Below, piece after piece: positions 7,095-15,347 of a DNA stretch of 64,000 bases. A model generated the notes under the pieces. That model did not search any database. It saw only the letters and a list, made by a program, of their open reading frames with translations, and had not been told where the DNA came from. Within the stretch, counting starts at the first letter, position 1. Each line of letters starts with the position of its first letter. Origin of the DNA: Acidimicrobiia bacterium (GTDB lineage Bacteria > Actinomycetota > Acidimicrobiia > Acidimicrobiales > Bin134); assembly GCA_022826705.1 (NCBI GenBank), contig JAJDUJ010000023.1, forward strand, positions 1 to 64,000, written 5' to 3'. The translations under genes and the position numbers were made by a program.

Positions 7095-8336
7095 CTAGGC
7101 CAGAGCCTCAATGATGGAGTTGTGCTCGCCGAGGTGGGGGGCGCGGTGGCGGATGCGGTAGGGGGATTTGGGGGCGATGTACGGTGCTCCCAGATAGGTG
7201 AAGCTGCGGCCCAGGTCCTCGTGCTCTACTTCGACGGGGAAGCCTCGCTCTTGGAAGTGGGGGTCGGCCAGCACTTCTTCGGGCGAGTAGATAATGCCCA
7301 CCGCCAAGCCCCGCTCTTGGGCGCCGATGAAGAACTCGTAGGCGGTGATGTTCTCGGAGATGAACCGGACTGCCTCTCGGGCGGCGCCGAACATGGCGGT
7401 CACCTCGGGATCCTGGCCCACCTGTGAAAGATGCAGATCCTCTTCGAGTTGGGCTCCCATCTCCAGGAAGAAGAACTCTTCAAATTGATCTTTCAACCCC
7501 AGGCTCTCCATCCATTCCACTACCACGGCGAAGTCCCGGGCCGAACGGGGTGGGAAGCCGGTGTTCACGTCGATGCCGTCTGCCGACAGTGCTCTGGTGA
7601 ACGTGGTGGGCTCGATGGCGGCGTGTCGCCCGGTCTGGCGCTGCACCTCGTCGCCAGCCACCAACCACTGCACCGAGCCGAACTCGGTGGTCACGTTGGC
7701 GGCTGCGTGCATGCTGACGTCCACGAACTGGCCCCGACCAGTGCTGTCTCGGGCCAACAGCGCGGTCTGGGCGGATAGCACCGCGAACACCGAGCCGGTC
7801 TGGTACCCCTGGTTGCCGCCGCCCCGCTGAGGTGGAATGGCGTGATCGTCGTAACCGCAGCTCCACACCGGCCCGCCCGCGGCCAGCACGGTCAGGTCGA
7901 TGCTCTCCTCTTGAGACCGCGGCCCGTTGCGTCCAAACGGGGTCAGCGATACCCAGATCAACTCGGCGTGGTCGGCCCGCAAGGTGTCGTGGTCGATGCC
8001 CAAGTAGGCCAGTCGACCAGGGCGCTGGGATTCCAGCACCACATCGGCGGTCGCAACTAGAGAGCGGAACCGATTTCGATCGTCCTCATCTCCGAGATCC
8101 ATGGTCACGCCCAGCTTGGAGGCGTTGTAGTGCCACCACCAAAGGCTGCGTTCGGGATCGGGCTCGTCGTCGAGAAACGGCTCAAATCCCCGGGTGTGAT
8201 GACCGTCGGGAGGCTCCACCACGATGACCTCGGCCCCCATCCCCGCCAGCATCAGGCCGGCATACGCCGATGCTTCACCGGCCAGTTCCACTACTCGGAT
8301 TCCTGCCAGAGCGCCGGGAAGATCGTTCCCCGTCAT
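7095..8336 (-). CDS. CaiB/BaiF family CoA-transferase lacking the catalytic Asp
   Basis: A 413-residue family III CoA-transferase. The N-terminal Rossmann region (VVELAGEASAYAGLMLAGMGAEVIVVEPP) and the middle TGRGQFVDVSM motif are clear. The segment that should carry the CoA-accepting Asp reads GGGNQGYQTG and has no acidic residue. It lies immediately upstream of the thiolase-like gene (stop TAG touches the ATG) and overlaps the second CaiB/BaiF gene (TAATG). It may be a non-catalytic partner of that second protein, or use another chemistry such as epimerisation or binding. Confidence 0.8.
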   Translation of the reverse strand: MTGNDLPGALAGIRVVELAGEASAYAGLMLAGMGAEVIVVEPPDGHHTRGFEPFLDDEPDPERSLWWWHYNASKLGVTMDLGDEDDRNRFRSLVATADVVLESQRPGRLAYLGIDHDTLRADHAELIWVSLTPFGRNGPRSQEESIDLTVLAAGGPVWSCGYDDHAIPPQRGGGNQGYQTGSVFAVLSAQTALLARDSTGRGQFVDVSMHAAANVTTEFGSVQWLVAGDEVQRQTGRHAAIEPTTFTRALSADGIDVNTGFPPRSARDFAVVVEWMESLGLKDQFEEFFFLEMGAQLEEDLHLSQVGQDPEVTAMFGAAREAVRFISENITAYEFFIGAQERGLAVGIIYSPEEVLADPHFQERGFPVEVEHEDLGRSFTYLGAPYIAPKSPYRIRHRAPHLGEHNSIIEALA

Positions 8337-9565
8337 TAGATCACCCCCTCCGCTGCCAGGTCGGTCAACTCTGCGTCGGAATGACCGAGCAGGCCCCCGA
8401 GTATCTGGCGGTTGTGCTGGCCCAGTAGAGGACCTCCCCGCTCCAGCACCCAGTCGGTCTCTGAGAAATGGGCGGGGATTCCGTCGACCCGAACCCGGCC
8501 CATCTCACCGTGGGTGACGGTGGGCCACAAGCCCCAGGCCTCGGTGTTGGGGTCGTTGTCGATTCGGTCCTCCGGCTTGGCCACTCCGGCAGCGGGCACG
8601 CCGACGGCTTGCAATTCGGAGGCCGCCTTGAACCGATCCCGACTCGAAGTCCAGGCCCGCACGGCATCGTCCAACTCGTCCTCATAGGCCAGTCGCCCGG
8701 CCAGGTCGTCGAACCTCTGGTCGTTGATGCCCATTAGGCCGGCGATGGCCTGCCAATCGCGGTCGTCCCGGGCAGCCAGGGCCAGCCAGGCATCGTGCCC
8801 GTCGGCCTCATAGATGCCGTGGGGCGCCATGGCCGGGAACTGGCTGCGGTTGCTGTAGGGCATGCCGTCGCGCCGCAGCGGCCGTCCGTTCACGGTGTAG
8901 TCCAATGCCGCCGGGCCGAGCATGGTGGCCCCGGCATCGGTACACGACATGTCGATCCACTGGCCCTCGCCGGTGCGGCTGCGGTGGATGAGCCCGGCCA
9001 TGATGGCCATGGCCATGAAGTTCCCGCCGTGGTGGTCCATGTAGGAATACCCCCACCCGGCCGAGGGCATGTCGGGAAGCCCGGAGGTGAACGTGAGCCC
9101 ACAGCAGGCCTGCACGATCGGCCCCCACGTCTTGTACTTGCGATAGGGGCCGACGTGGCCGAACCCGCAGTTGGACACGTACAAGATGTCGGGTTTGATC
9201 TCTTTCAGGCGGTCGTAGCCGAAACCCAGGCGCTCCAGCACCCCGGCGGCGAAGTTCTCGGTGACGGCGTCGCTCACCGAAATGATCTCGGCCAACAGCT
9301 CCTTGCCCCGGTCGGTGCGCAAGTTGAGCGTGACTCCCAGCTTCTCCACGTTGTGGTTGTTGAAGCAACCGCCAAACTCATGGCCCCGGCGGTCGTCCGC
9401 GAACGGGGACGTTCCCCGGAGCACATCCCATTTGCCGAGGCGCACCGGATCTTCGATGCGGATGATCTCGGCCCCGAAGGCGGCCATCCACCGGGTGGCC
9501 CCTGCTCCGGCCAGCTGCCCGGTGAAGTCACAGATGCGAATGTGGGACAAAGCCTCAGATTTCAC
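8336..9565 (-). CDS. CaiB/BaiF family CoA-transferase
   Basis: A 409-residue family III CoA-transferase: CDFTGQLAGAGATRWMAAFGAEIIRIED at the N-terminus, LNLRTDRGKELL, then GYSYMDHHGG with the expected acyl-accepting Asp, and TGEGQWIDMS. It moves CoA between acids (for example succinyl-CoA to a substrate carboxylate) or isomerises acyl-CoAs. GTG at 9565 is chosen over GTG at 9589 because TAAGGT stands 7 nt upstream. It is the first gene of a run with the second CoA-transferase, thiolase-like and DUF35 genes, and could form a heteromer with the Asp-less downstream paralogue. Confidence 0.85.
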   Translation of the reverse strand: MKSEALSHIRICDFTGQLAGAGATRWMAAFGAEIIRIEDPVRLGKWDVLRGTSPFADDRRGHEFGGCFNNHNVEKLGVTLNLRTDRGKELLAEIISVSDAVTENFAAGVLERLGFGYDRLKEIKPDILYVSNCGFGHVGPYRKYKTWGPIVQACCGLTFTSGLPDMPSAGWGYSYMDHHGGNFMAMAIMAGLIHRSRTGEGQWIDMSCTDAGATMLGPAALDYTVNGRPLRRDGMPYSNRSQFPAMAPHGIYEADGHDAWLALAARDDRDWQAIAGLMGINDQRFDDLAGRLAYEDELDDAVRAWTSSRDRFKAASELQAVGVPAAGVAKPEDRIDNDPNTEAWGLWPTVTHGEMGRVRVDGIPAHFSETDWVLERGGPLLGQHNRQILGGLLGHSDAELTDLAAEGVI

Positions 9566-9572
9566 GGCCCGA

Positions 9573-9578
9573 ACCTTA
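9573..9578 (-). promoter_or_regulatory. Putative leaderless -10 box (TAAGGT)
   Basis: Minus-strand TAAGGT, 7 nt before the GTG at 9565. It decides that start and would drive the CoA-transferase/thiolase/DUF35 run. Confidence 0.45.
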
Positions 9579-9638
9579 TGCGGTTGCACCCAGCCGAATC
9601 CGAGCCGGGAATCGCTGACGGCCCCGCCCGCCGTTCCC

Positions 9639-9644
9639 TAGGCT
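9639..9644 (+). promoter_or_regulatory. Putative leaderless -10 box (TAGGCT)
   Basis: TAGGCT, 7 nt before the GTG at 9652. Paired back to back with the minus-strand box at 9573-9578. Confidence 0.45.
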
Positions 9645-9651
9645 CCTCCCC

Positions 9652-10578
9652 GTGCGAGTGCTACACCACATGGAAGACGGGCGGCTCGACCCGATCATCG
9701 CCCGTTTCGACACCGTGGAGTTCGTGTATGTGCCCCGCCAGGGCGACATCCCCGACGATGCGTCCGGCGACGTGCTTTTGACCATCCCCCGGGGCTATCC
9801 CAACTTGGCCGAGCTGCTCGACCGGGGGGTGGAGTGGGTACACGTGACCAGCACCGGGATCGACGGATTCCCGCTGGATCTGCTGGGCGACCGGGTGATG
9901 ACCTGCTCTCGAGGGGCCTCAGCCATCGGCATCTCCGAGTGGTGCCTGGCCATGATGCTGGCCTTCGAGAAGGATCTGCCCAACGTGTGGCTCCAAAGCC
10001 CGCCTGAGCGGTGGTTTACGGCTGATTTGGGGGCGCTCTCCGGCAAGACGCTGGGCCTCGTCGGGTTGGGGGGCATCGGCACCGCGGTGGCCCGCCGGGC
10101 GCTGGCCTTCGACATGACGGTGCTGGCCGTGCGGCGCACCGCGGCGCCGTCGCCCCTTGCCGGAGTCAAGATAGCCGGGTCGTTGGACGAACTTCTGAAG
10201 CGCTCCGACCACATCGTGGTGGCCGCGCCAGCCACCACGGCCACCCGCTACTTGCTGGATGCTGACGCCCTGGCCAAAGCCAAACCGGGCGCGCACATCA
10301 TCAACATCGCTAGGGGCGACCTCATAGACCAAGACGCCCTGCGAGTTTCGCTTGACAGCGGGCACATCGCCCGAGCATCGCTGGACACCGTGGAACCCGA
10401 ACCCCTGCCCGAGGGCCACTGGCTGTACGACCACCCCCAGATCCGGCTCAGCGCCCATGTGTCCTGGTGCATGCCTGAGTCCTGGGACTTCCTCATGGCC
10501 CCCTTCGCCGACAACCTCCAACGCCGCTTGGACGGGCAACCCCTGGAGGGAATCGTCAACCCCGACGAGGAGTATTAG
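9652..10578 (+). CDS. D-2-hydroxyacid dehydrogenase family protein
   Basis: A 308-residue NAD-binding dehydrogenase of the D-isomer 2-hydroxyacid family. The GLVGLGGIGTAVARRA dinucleotide loop lies in the middle. HIINIARGDLIDQDAL carries the conserved Arg, and DTVEPEPLPEGHWLYDHPQIRLSAHVSW includes the Glu and the catalytic His region. It would interconvert a 2-keto acid and a D-2-hydroxy acid in the cytosol. It is transcribed divergently from the CoA-transferase gene and ends 4 bases into the converging acyl-CoA ligase gene. No substrate can be assigned. Confidence 0.85.
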   Translation: MRVLHHMEDGRLDPIIARFDTVEFVYVPRQGDIPDDASGDVLLTIPRGYPNLAELLDRGVEWVHVTSTGIDGFPLDLLGDRVMTCSRGASAIGISEWCLAMMLAFEKDLPNVWLQSPPERWFTADLGALSGKTLGLVGLGGIGTAVARRALAFDMTVLAVRRTAAPSPLAGVKIAGSLDELLKRSDHIVVAAPATTATRYLLDADALAKAKPGAHIINIARGDLIDQDALRVSLDSGHIARASLDTVEPEPLPEGHWLYDHPQIRLSAHVSWCMPESWDFLMAPFADNLQRRLDGQPLEGIVNPDEEY

Positions 10579-12056
10579 CGGCCGGTTGACAGGATTGCCG
10601 CCACCACGTCGCGGCGGCGGACCTGGCCGGTGGCGGGGGTGCGGGGGATGGTATCCATGGCTTCGATCCGGCGAGGGTGCTTGAATCGGGCCAGGCGGTC
10701 GCTCAGGTGGGTCTGCACCTCATCGGAAGTAGGCAGTGCGACACCGGGAGCCGTCACGAACACGGCGCACACCACCTCCCCCCAGCGCTCGTCGGGAATG
10801 CCCACCACCGCCACTTCAGCCGCACCGGGGAAATCGGCCAGGTGGCCCTCCACCTCGGCGGGAGAGACTGTCTCACCGCCGGTGCGGATCACATCTTTGA
10901 CCCGGCCGACGATGGAGTAGAAGCCGTCGCCGTCCACCTCGGCCAGATCGCCGGTGCGGAACCAGCCGTCTTTGGTCGACGCTTCGGCGGTGGCGTCAGG
11001 ATTGTCGAAATAGCCGTCGAACATGAAGGGCGACCGGGTCTGGAGCTCTCCCTGGTCGAGGCGCACCTCCGCACCGGTGTGGGCCTGGCCGCAGCTTCCT
11101 GGCCGAGATTCCATGTCGGGATCGTCCAGCATCGTGACCGAGCCCGCTTCGGTAGAGCCGTAGAAGACCCGTCGATGGGCGTTGGGGAACGCCGCCTTCA
11201 AGTCGGCCAGCAGTTCGGGCGGGGTGGCTGAGGTGCCCGAGGTGGCGAATCGCAGCGAAGCCAGATCTTGATGCCGGTTGGCTTCCAGCACCCGGCGCCA
11301 CACCGCTGGGATGCAGTTCATGTAGGCCGCTTGGTTGTGCTGAACCGCGTCGATCAACACATCGGCGTCGGCCCGATCGGTGAACACCACTAGGCCCCGG
11401 GCCTGCCAGGCCTGAAGGGCGATGGTCCACGCCCCCATGTGGAACATCGGGAACATGCACACCGTGGCACCCCTCGGCTCCAGCAGCGCCGGGGTACGAG
11501 TGCGCAGCCAGTTGCACCGGTGCGACAGCACCACGCCCTTGGACCTCCCGGTGCTACCGCTGGTGAAGAACACCACGTGGGGATCGCTCTCCCCCACCTG
11601 CGATGGCACCGGTGCCGCGGCCGATGCCGACTGGGCCTCGGCAACCAGGTCGAGCCCCGGACCGGTGCCTCCCAACCGCACCAGCGGCACCCCCACCGCG
11701 TCAGCGACTGCCTGTCCAGCCTCGGCATGTCCGGGATCGACCACCAACAGCCGGGGTAGGGCCAGGCCCACCATCTCGGCCGCTTCCTCGGGCGACAACC
11801 GGGCGTTGGCCGGGGCAAACACCGCCCCTGCCTGGGCCAAAGCCACAAATAGAGACACCGACGCCAGGTTGTTATCGCTCCAGGTGACCACCCGGTCGCC
11901 CCGACCCACCCCGAGTCCAGCCAGCACATGGCTCATCTGATTGGCCTGCCGGCCCAGCTCCCCGTAGGTGAGCATTTGCCCATCTAGCGCCGCCGCCGGA
12001 CGATGAGGCACGGTCGCGGCCACATTGTCGAACACCGAGCCGATCACCAACTCCAT
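10575..12056 (-). CDS. AMP-dependent acyl-CoA synthetase-like protein with missing A10 Lys
   Basis: A 493-residue ANL-superfamily enzyme. The phosphate loop FFTSGSTGRSKG, the YGSTEAG motif, GWFRTGDLAEVDGDGFYSIVGR and RTGGETVSPAEVE are all present. The C-terminal motif reads PRTPATGQVRRR: the catalytic Lys that normally follows the Gly (TxxGKxxR) is Gln, which in studied members nearly abolishes adenylation while leaving thioesterification. It may act on a preformed acyl-AMP or be regulatory. The ATG at 12056 follows TAGTGT by 8 nt. It is divergent from the methyltransferase gene. Confidence 0.8.
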   Translation of the reverse strand: MELVIGSVFDNVAATVPHRPAAALDGQMLTYGELGRQANQMSHVLAGLGVGRGDRVVTWSDNNLASVSLFVALAQAGAVFAPANARLSPEEAAEMVGLALPRLLVVDPGHAEAGQAVADAVGVPLVRLGGTGPGLDLVAEAQSASAAAPVPSQVGESDPHVVFFTSGSTGRSKGVVLSHRCNWLRTRTPALLEPRGATVCMFPMFHMGAWTIALQAWQARGLVVFTDRADADVLIDAVQHNQAAYMNCIPAVWRRVLEANRHQDLASLRFATSGTSATPPELLADLKAAFPNAHRRVFYGSTEAGSVTMLDDPDMESRPGSCGQAHTGAEVRLDQGELQTRSPFMFDGYFDNPDATAEASTKDGWFRTGDLAEVDGDGFYSIVGRVKDVIRTGGETVSPAEVEGHLADFPGAAEVAVVGIPDERWGEVVCAVFVTAPGVALPTSDEVQTHLSDRLARFKHPRRIEAMDTIPRTPATGQVRRRDVVAAILSTGR

Positions 12057-12064
12057 CGCCGGGC

Positions 12065-12070
12065 ACACTA
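12065..12070 (-). promoter_or_regulatory. Putative leaderless -10 box (TAGTGT)
   Basis: Minus-strand TAGTGT, 8 nt before the ATG at 12056. Confidence 0.4.
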
Positions 12071-12103
12071 CCGGGAGATGGGGCCTCCAACCGGTGTGGT
12101 CAC

Positions 12104-12109
12104 TACCTT
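12104..12109 (+). promoter_or_regulatory. Putative leaderless -10 box (TACCTT)
   Basis: TACCTT, 7 nt before the ATG at 12117. With the box at 12065-12070 it makes a compact divergent promoter region of about 60 bp. Confidence 0.4.
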
Positions 12110-12116
12110 GAGGGTA

Positions 12117-12794
12117 ATGGCAAAGCAAACAGGGTCACGATCTAGGGCCACAGAGCTCGCGCTCGAAAAGGCCTATGGGACCAAGGGTCCGGAGGCCAAT
12201 CGCGAGTTGTACGCATCCTGGGCCAAGACGTACGAGTCGGGCTTCATCGTCGACAGCGGATACGTCTACCACCAAGAGGTGGTCAAGGTTTTCAGCGATG
12301 GCTTCTCTGACCTCAGCGAGCCCGTGCTGGATGTGGGCTGTGGAACCGGAGTCGTCGGGGGCGAGTTGGCCAAGCTGGGCGTGTCCGTCATCGACGGCAT
12401 CGACATCTCTCCAGAAATGCTGGCCGAAGCCGCGGCCAAGACGTGCAACGGCCGCCCGGTGTACCGGCAACTCATTGAAGCCGACCTCACCGGTCAGACC
12501 GAATTGGCCGTTGGCGCCTACGCCGGAATCGTGAGCTCAGGAGCGTTCACCCATGGGATATTCGGTCCGGAGACGATTTTGAAACTGCTCCGGGCGGCCA
12601 GCCCCGGTGCTCGTTTCGCGCTCGGGATCAACTCCGCCCATTTCGAGGAACTCGGCTTCGCTGATTGGCTGGGACAATGCCAGTCGAACGGGCACATCTC
12701 AGAGTTGCAATTCGAGTTGCGGCCCATTTATGGCGACGCCGACGCGGCAGATCCCAACCAGTGGTCCCGCATAGCCGTCTTCTCGGCCCCGTGA
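12117..12794 (+). CDS. Class I SAM-dependent methyltransferase
   Basis: A 225-residue protein with motif I VLDVGCGTGVVGGELAKLG and motif II GIDISPEML of Rossmann-fold SAM methyltransferases. The N-terminal helical stretch (ELYASWAKTYESGF) matches small-molecule methyltransferases of the Williams-Beuren-related type. The ATG at 12117 is preceded by TACCTT. The P450 gene follows 42 nt after the stop on the same strand, so methylation of a P450 product or of a related lipid is possible. The methyl acceptor is unknown. Confidence 0.75.
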   Translation: MAKQTGSRSRATELALEKAYGTKGPEANRELYASWAKTYESGFIVDSGYVYHQEVVKVFSDGFSDLSEPVLDVGCGTGVVGGELAKLGVSVIDGIDISPEMLAEAAAKTCNGRPVYRQLIEADLTGQTELAVGAYAGIVSSGAFTHGIFGPETILKLLRAASPGARFALGINSAHFEELGFADWLGQCQSNGHISELQFELRPIYGDADAADPNQWSRIAVFSAP

Positions 12795-12836
12795 GCGAAG
12801 CCGCAAGATTTGGCGAGACGTGGCACCATTAGATCC

Positions 12837-14063
12837 ATGAGCTTGACGTCTGATCCGCTCACGCCTTCCGACGAAGACACGGCATTCGACCCGTTCGGCT
12901 ATCCCGAGGAGGTGCCCATCGACACGCTGGCCGAGCTGCGGTCGGAGTGCCCGGTGGCCCGGACTCCCACCGGCTGGTACCTCACCAAGTTCGACCATGT
13001 CCTAGAGGCCACCAGAGACGTGGAGACCTTCGTGTCCAGCTTCCGCGATCCCGGCGTGGTGGTGCCGGAAGAGGAGAAGCTCATCAGCGAGATCCCCGAA
13101 CCCCGCCACGGCAAGGTGCGGCGGATCATCAACGCCACCGTGGCCCATCACAAGTCGATGCGGGCCGAACCCTTTGTGCGGGACCTGTGTCACGAGTACC
13201 TCGACCCCATCTTGGAGCGGGGCCATGGCGAGCTGGTAGCTGAGTTCATAACCCCGGTGCCCATCAACGTGATCTCCCACCTCATCGGGGTGCCCGCCGA
13301 AGACTGGGAGCAGTTCCACGCCTGGACCGACGAGGTGGTGCTGGGCGACTACCCCCGCACCAATCGCAACGAGCGGGGCGAGGGCCTGGCCGGCGCCCAT
13401 CCCGAGTTCTGCGCCTACATCGACGCCCTGATCGCCGAGCGGCGGGCCAGCGACGAGGCCCCCGACGACCTGGTCACCCGGCTCATCACTACCGAGATCG
13501 AGGGCCATCGCCTCACCGATGTGGAGATACGCACCCAGCTGGCATTCCTCATCATGTCGGGCAACGAGACCACTCGGCACCTGATCGGCAACCTGCTGTG
13601 GCGCATCATCGGCGACCCCGAGCTGTTCGCCACCCTTAAGGCCGACCGAAGCCTCTCTGAGCGAGCGGTGGAGGAATCGCTGCGGATCGACTCCCCCGCC
13701 CACATGCTCATTCGGGATTGCACCGTCGACACCGATGTGTTCGGCGCTCCAATGCGCAGTGGCGACAAGATCGTGTTCGGCGTGTCGTCGGCCAACCGGG
13801 ACGAGGACTACTTCGACCATCCCGACGAGTTCCGGCTCGACCGGGACCGCCCCAAAGACCACATCGCGTTCGGCGGCGGCCCCCACATCTGCCCGGGCGC
13901 CAGCCTGGCCCGCCTGGAGGGAAGGGTGGCGCTGGAAGTGTTCTTGGACCGAGTGGCATCTGCCGAGCTGGCCCCCGGATGCGTTCGCAAGAAGACCCCG
14001 GTGTTCTGGGCCAATGGACCCGATCGCCTCGACGCGTTCTTGACTCCCGAACCCCTTGGCTGA
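12837..14063 (+). CDS. Cytochrome P450
   Basis: A 408-residue bacterial class P450. The I-helix SGNETTR carries the acid-alcohol pair for proton delivery, EESLR is the K-helix ExxR, and FGGGPHICPG places the heme-ligating Cys at residue 352. There is no membrane anchor, so a soluble enzyme fed by a ferredoxin encoded elsewhere. The adjacent methyltransferase genes on both sides (the downstream one overlapping by 8 bases) suggest a small hydroxylation-methylation unit. The substrate is not evident; the steroid or terpenoid range is a guess from the neighbourhood. Confidence 0.85.
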   Translation: MSLTSDPLTPSDEDTAFDPFGYPEEVPIDTLAELRSECPVARTPTGWYLTKFDHVLEATRDVETFVSSFRDPGVVVPEEEKLISEIPEPRHGKVRRIINATVAHHKSMRAEPFVRDLCHEYLDPILERGHGELVAEFITPVPINVISHLIGVPAEDWEQFHAWTDEVVLGDYPRTNRNERGEGLAGAHPEFCAYIDALIAERRASDEAPDDLVTRLITTEIEGHRLTDVEIRTQLAFLIMSGNETTRHLIGNLLWRIIGDPELFATLKADRSLSERAVEESLRIDSPAHMLIRDCTVDTDVFGAPMRSGDKIVFGVSSANRDEDYFDHPDEFRLDRDRPKDHIAFGGGPHICPGASLARLEGRVALEVFLDRVASAELAPGCVRKKTPVFWANGPDRLDAFLTPEPLG

Positions 14064-14877
14064 ACAACAGCCCGAGGGTGAGACTTACACCCACGGCTAC
14101 CACCAGGTAATCGTGGGATGGCACTCCAGGCGCACTGCCGAGACATGCGCGGCCTTCCTGCTGCCTCGGCTGCGGCCCGATGCGGAGGTGCTGGACATCG
14201 GCTGCGGCTCGGGCACCATCACCGCTGGTCTGGCCCGCCGCGTAGGCCGGGTAGTGGGCTTGGATTTGTCGGCTGACGTGGTGGACGCGGCCCGTGCCCA
14301 TGCCGACGACTGCGGCCTGTCCAACGCATCCTTTGAGGTCGGCTCGGTCTACGAACTGCCGTGGGACGACGCCAGCTTCGACGTGGTGTACGCCCATCAG
14401 GTGCTCCAGCACCTCTCCGATCCGGTCCGGGCCTTGCGGGAGGCCCGGCGAGTACTGCGGCCCGGTGGGCTGGTGGCCGTACGCGACTCCGACTACGCCA
14501 CCATGATCCACGCTCCCGTATTCCCAGCCATCGAGCGCTGGCGGGACCTCTACCACCAGGTTGCCACCGCCAACGGCGGTGAGGCCGACGCCGGTCGCTA
14601 TCTGCTGTCGTGGGCAATAGAAGCCGGTTTCGCCGATATCGAGACCACTGCCACCACCACTGCCCACACCGACCACGAAGGTCGGACGGTGTGGGGTGAG
14701 ATGTGGGCGGTGCGGGCAATCGAAAGCGATTTCGCCGAACACGCAGTCAACAACGGATTCGCCACCCGCGATGAACTACAGGAAATCTCCGACGCCTTCC
14801 GCCATTGGACCATCCAGCCCGACGGCTTCTGGGCCTGGATAAACGGCGAGGTGATCGGGGTCTGCCCGCCCGATTGA
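14056..14877 (+). CDS. UbiE/COQ5-like SAM-dependent methyltransferase
   Basis: A 273-residue methyltransferase with VLDIGCGSGTITAGLA (motif I), GLDLSADVV (acidic residue binding the SAM ribose), DDASFDVVYAHQVLQHL and the ARRVLRPGG signature of UbiE-like enzymes. The C-terminal third is an insert typical of small-molecule substrates. The only in-frame start near the N-terminus is TTG at 14056, inside the end of the P450 gene; this is unusual but consistent with coupled translation. It converges on the VOC gene. Confidence 0.75.
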   Translation: MAEQQPEGETYTHGYHQVIVGWHSRRTAETCAAFLLPRLRPDAEVLDIGCGSGTITAGLARRVGRVVGLDLSADVVDAARAHADDCGLSNASFEVGSVYELPWDDASFDVVYAHQVLQHLSDPVRALREARRVLRPGGLVAVRDSDYATMIHAPVFPAIERWRDLYHQVATANGGEADAGRYLLSWAIEAGFADIETTATTTAHTDHEGRTVWGEMWAVRAIESDFAEHAVNNGFATRDELQEISDAFRHWTIQPDGFWAWINGEVIGVCPPD

Positions 14878-14937
14878 TGGATCGCGGCTATTCGACCGGC
14901 GGGCTCTCGATCAACTGAGCAGGAACTCCATGATCGC

Positions 14938-15342
14938 TCAGCCCTTGATGGTGAGGAGTTCGAGGAGGTTGCCGTCGGTGTCGCGGAAGTAGACGGACTG
15001 GCCGCGTTCGCCGTTGCTGGCGGGGCGGGGGGCGGGGCCTTCGATGATCTCAACGCCGCAGTCGGCCAGGTGGGCCTGGGCTTCGGCGATGGTGCCGCCC
15101 CAGCGGAAGCACAGGTCTACCGAACCGGGGGTGGGCAGGCGGGCGTGGGGGGAGGCGGGTGCGGCCGCGGGGTGCACGTTGATGCGGTTGGCCCCCACCT
15201 GCATCATCACGATGGGCATCTTCCCGGCCCGGAACTCCTCCAGATACATGGGCTCAGCGCCCAACACCTCGCCGTAGAAGGCCACCGTGGCCTCCACATC
15301 GGCCACGGTGATGGCCAGATGGTCGAATCCCTCAACACTCAT
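14938..15342 (-). CDS. VOC family (glyoxalase/dioxygenase-fold) protein
   Basis: A 134-residue vicinal-oxygen-chelate protein with two beta-alpha-beta-beta-beta units. FDHLAITVADVEATVAFYGEVLG begins the first, with its metal-binding His; SVDLCFRWGG begins the second; and the ending SVYFRDTDGNLLELL has the characteristic DPDGN-like turn and terminal Glu ligand. It probably binds a divalent metal and acts as an isomerase, lyase or dioxygenase. The SDR gene ends 5 nt upstream on the same strand, so they are co-transcribed. Confidence 0.8.
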   Translation of the reverse strand: MSVEGFDHLAITVADVEATVAFYGEVLGAEPMYLEEFRAGKMPIVMMQVGANRINVHPAAAPASPHARLPTPGSVDLCFRWGGTIAEAQAHLADCGVEIIEGPAPRPASNGERGQSVYFRDTDGNLLELLTIKG

Positions 15343-15347
15343 GATGC

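Noticed and set aside
14916-14941. CTGAGC/GCTCAG hairpin as a terminator between convergent genes
   Set aside because: Only 6 bp of stem with a 14-nt loop and no T-run; too weak to call.
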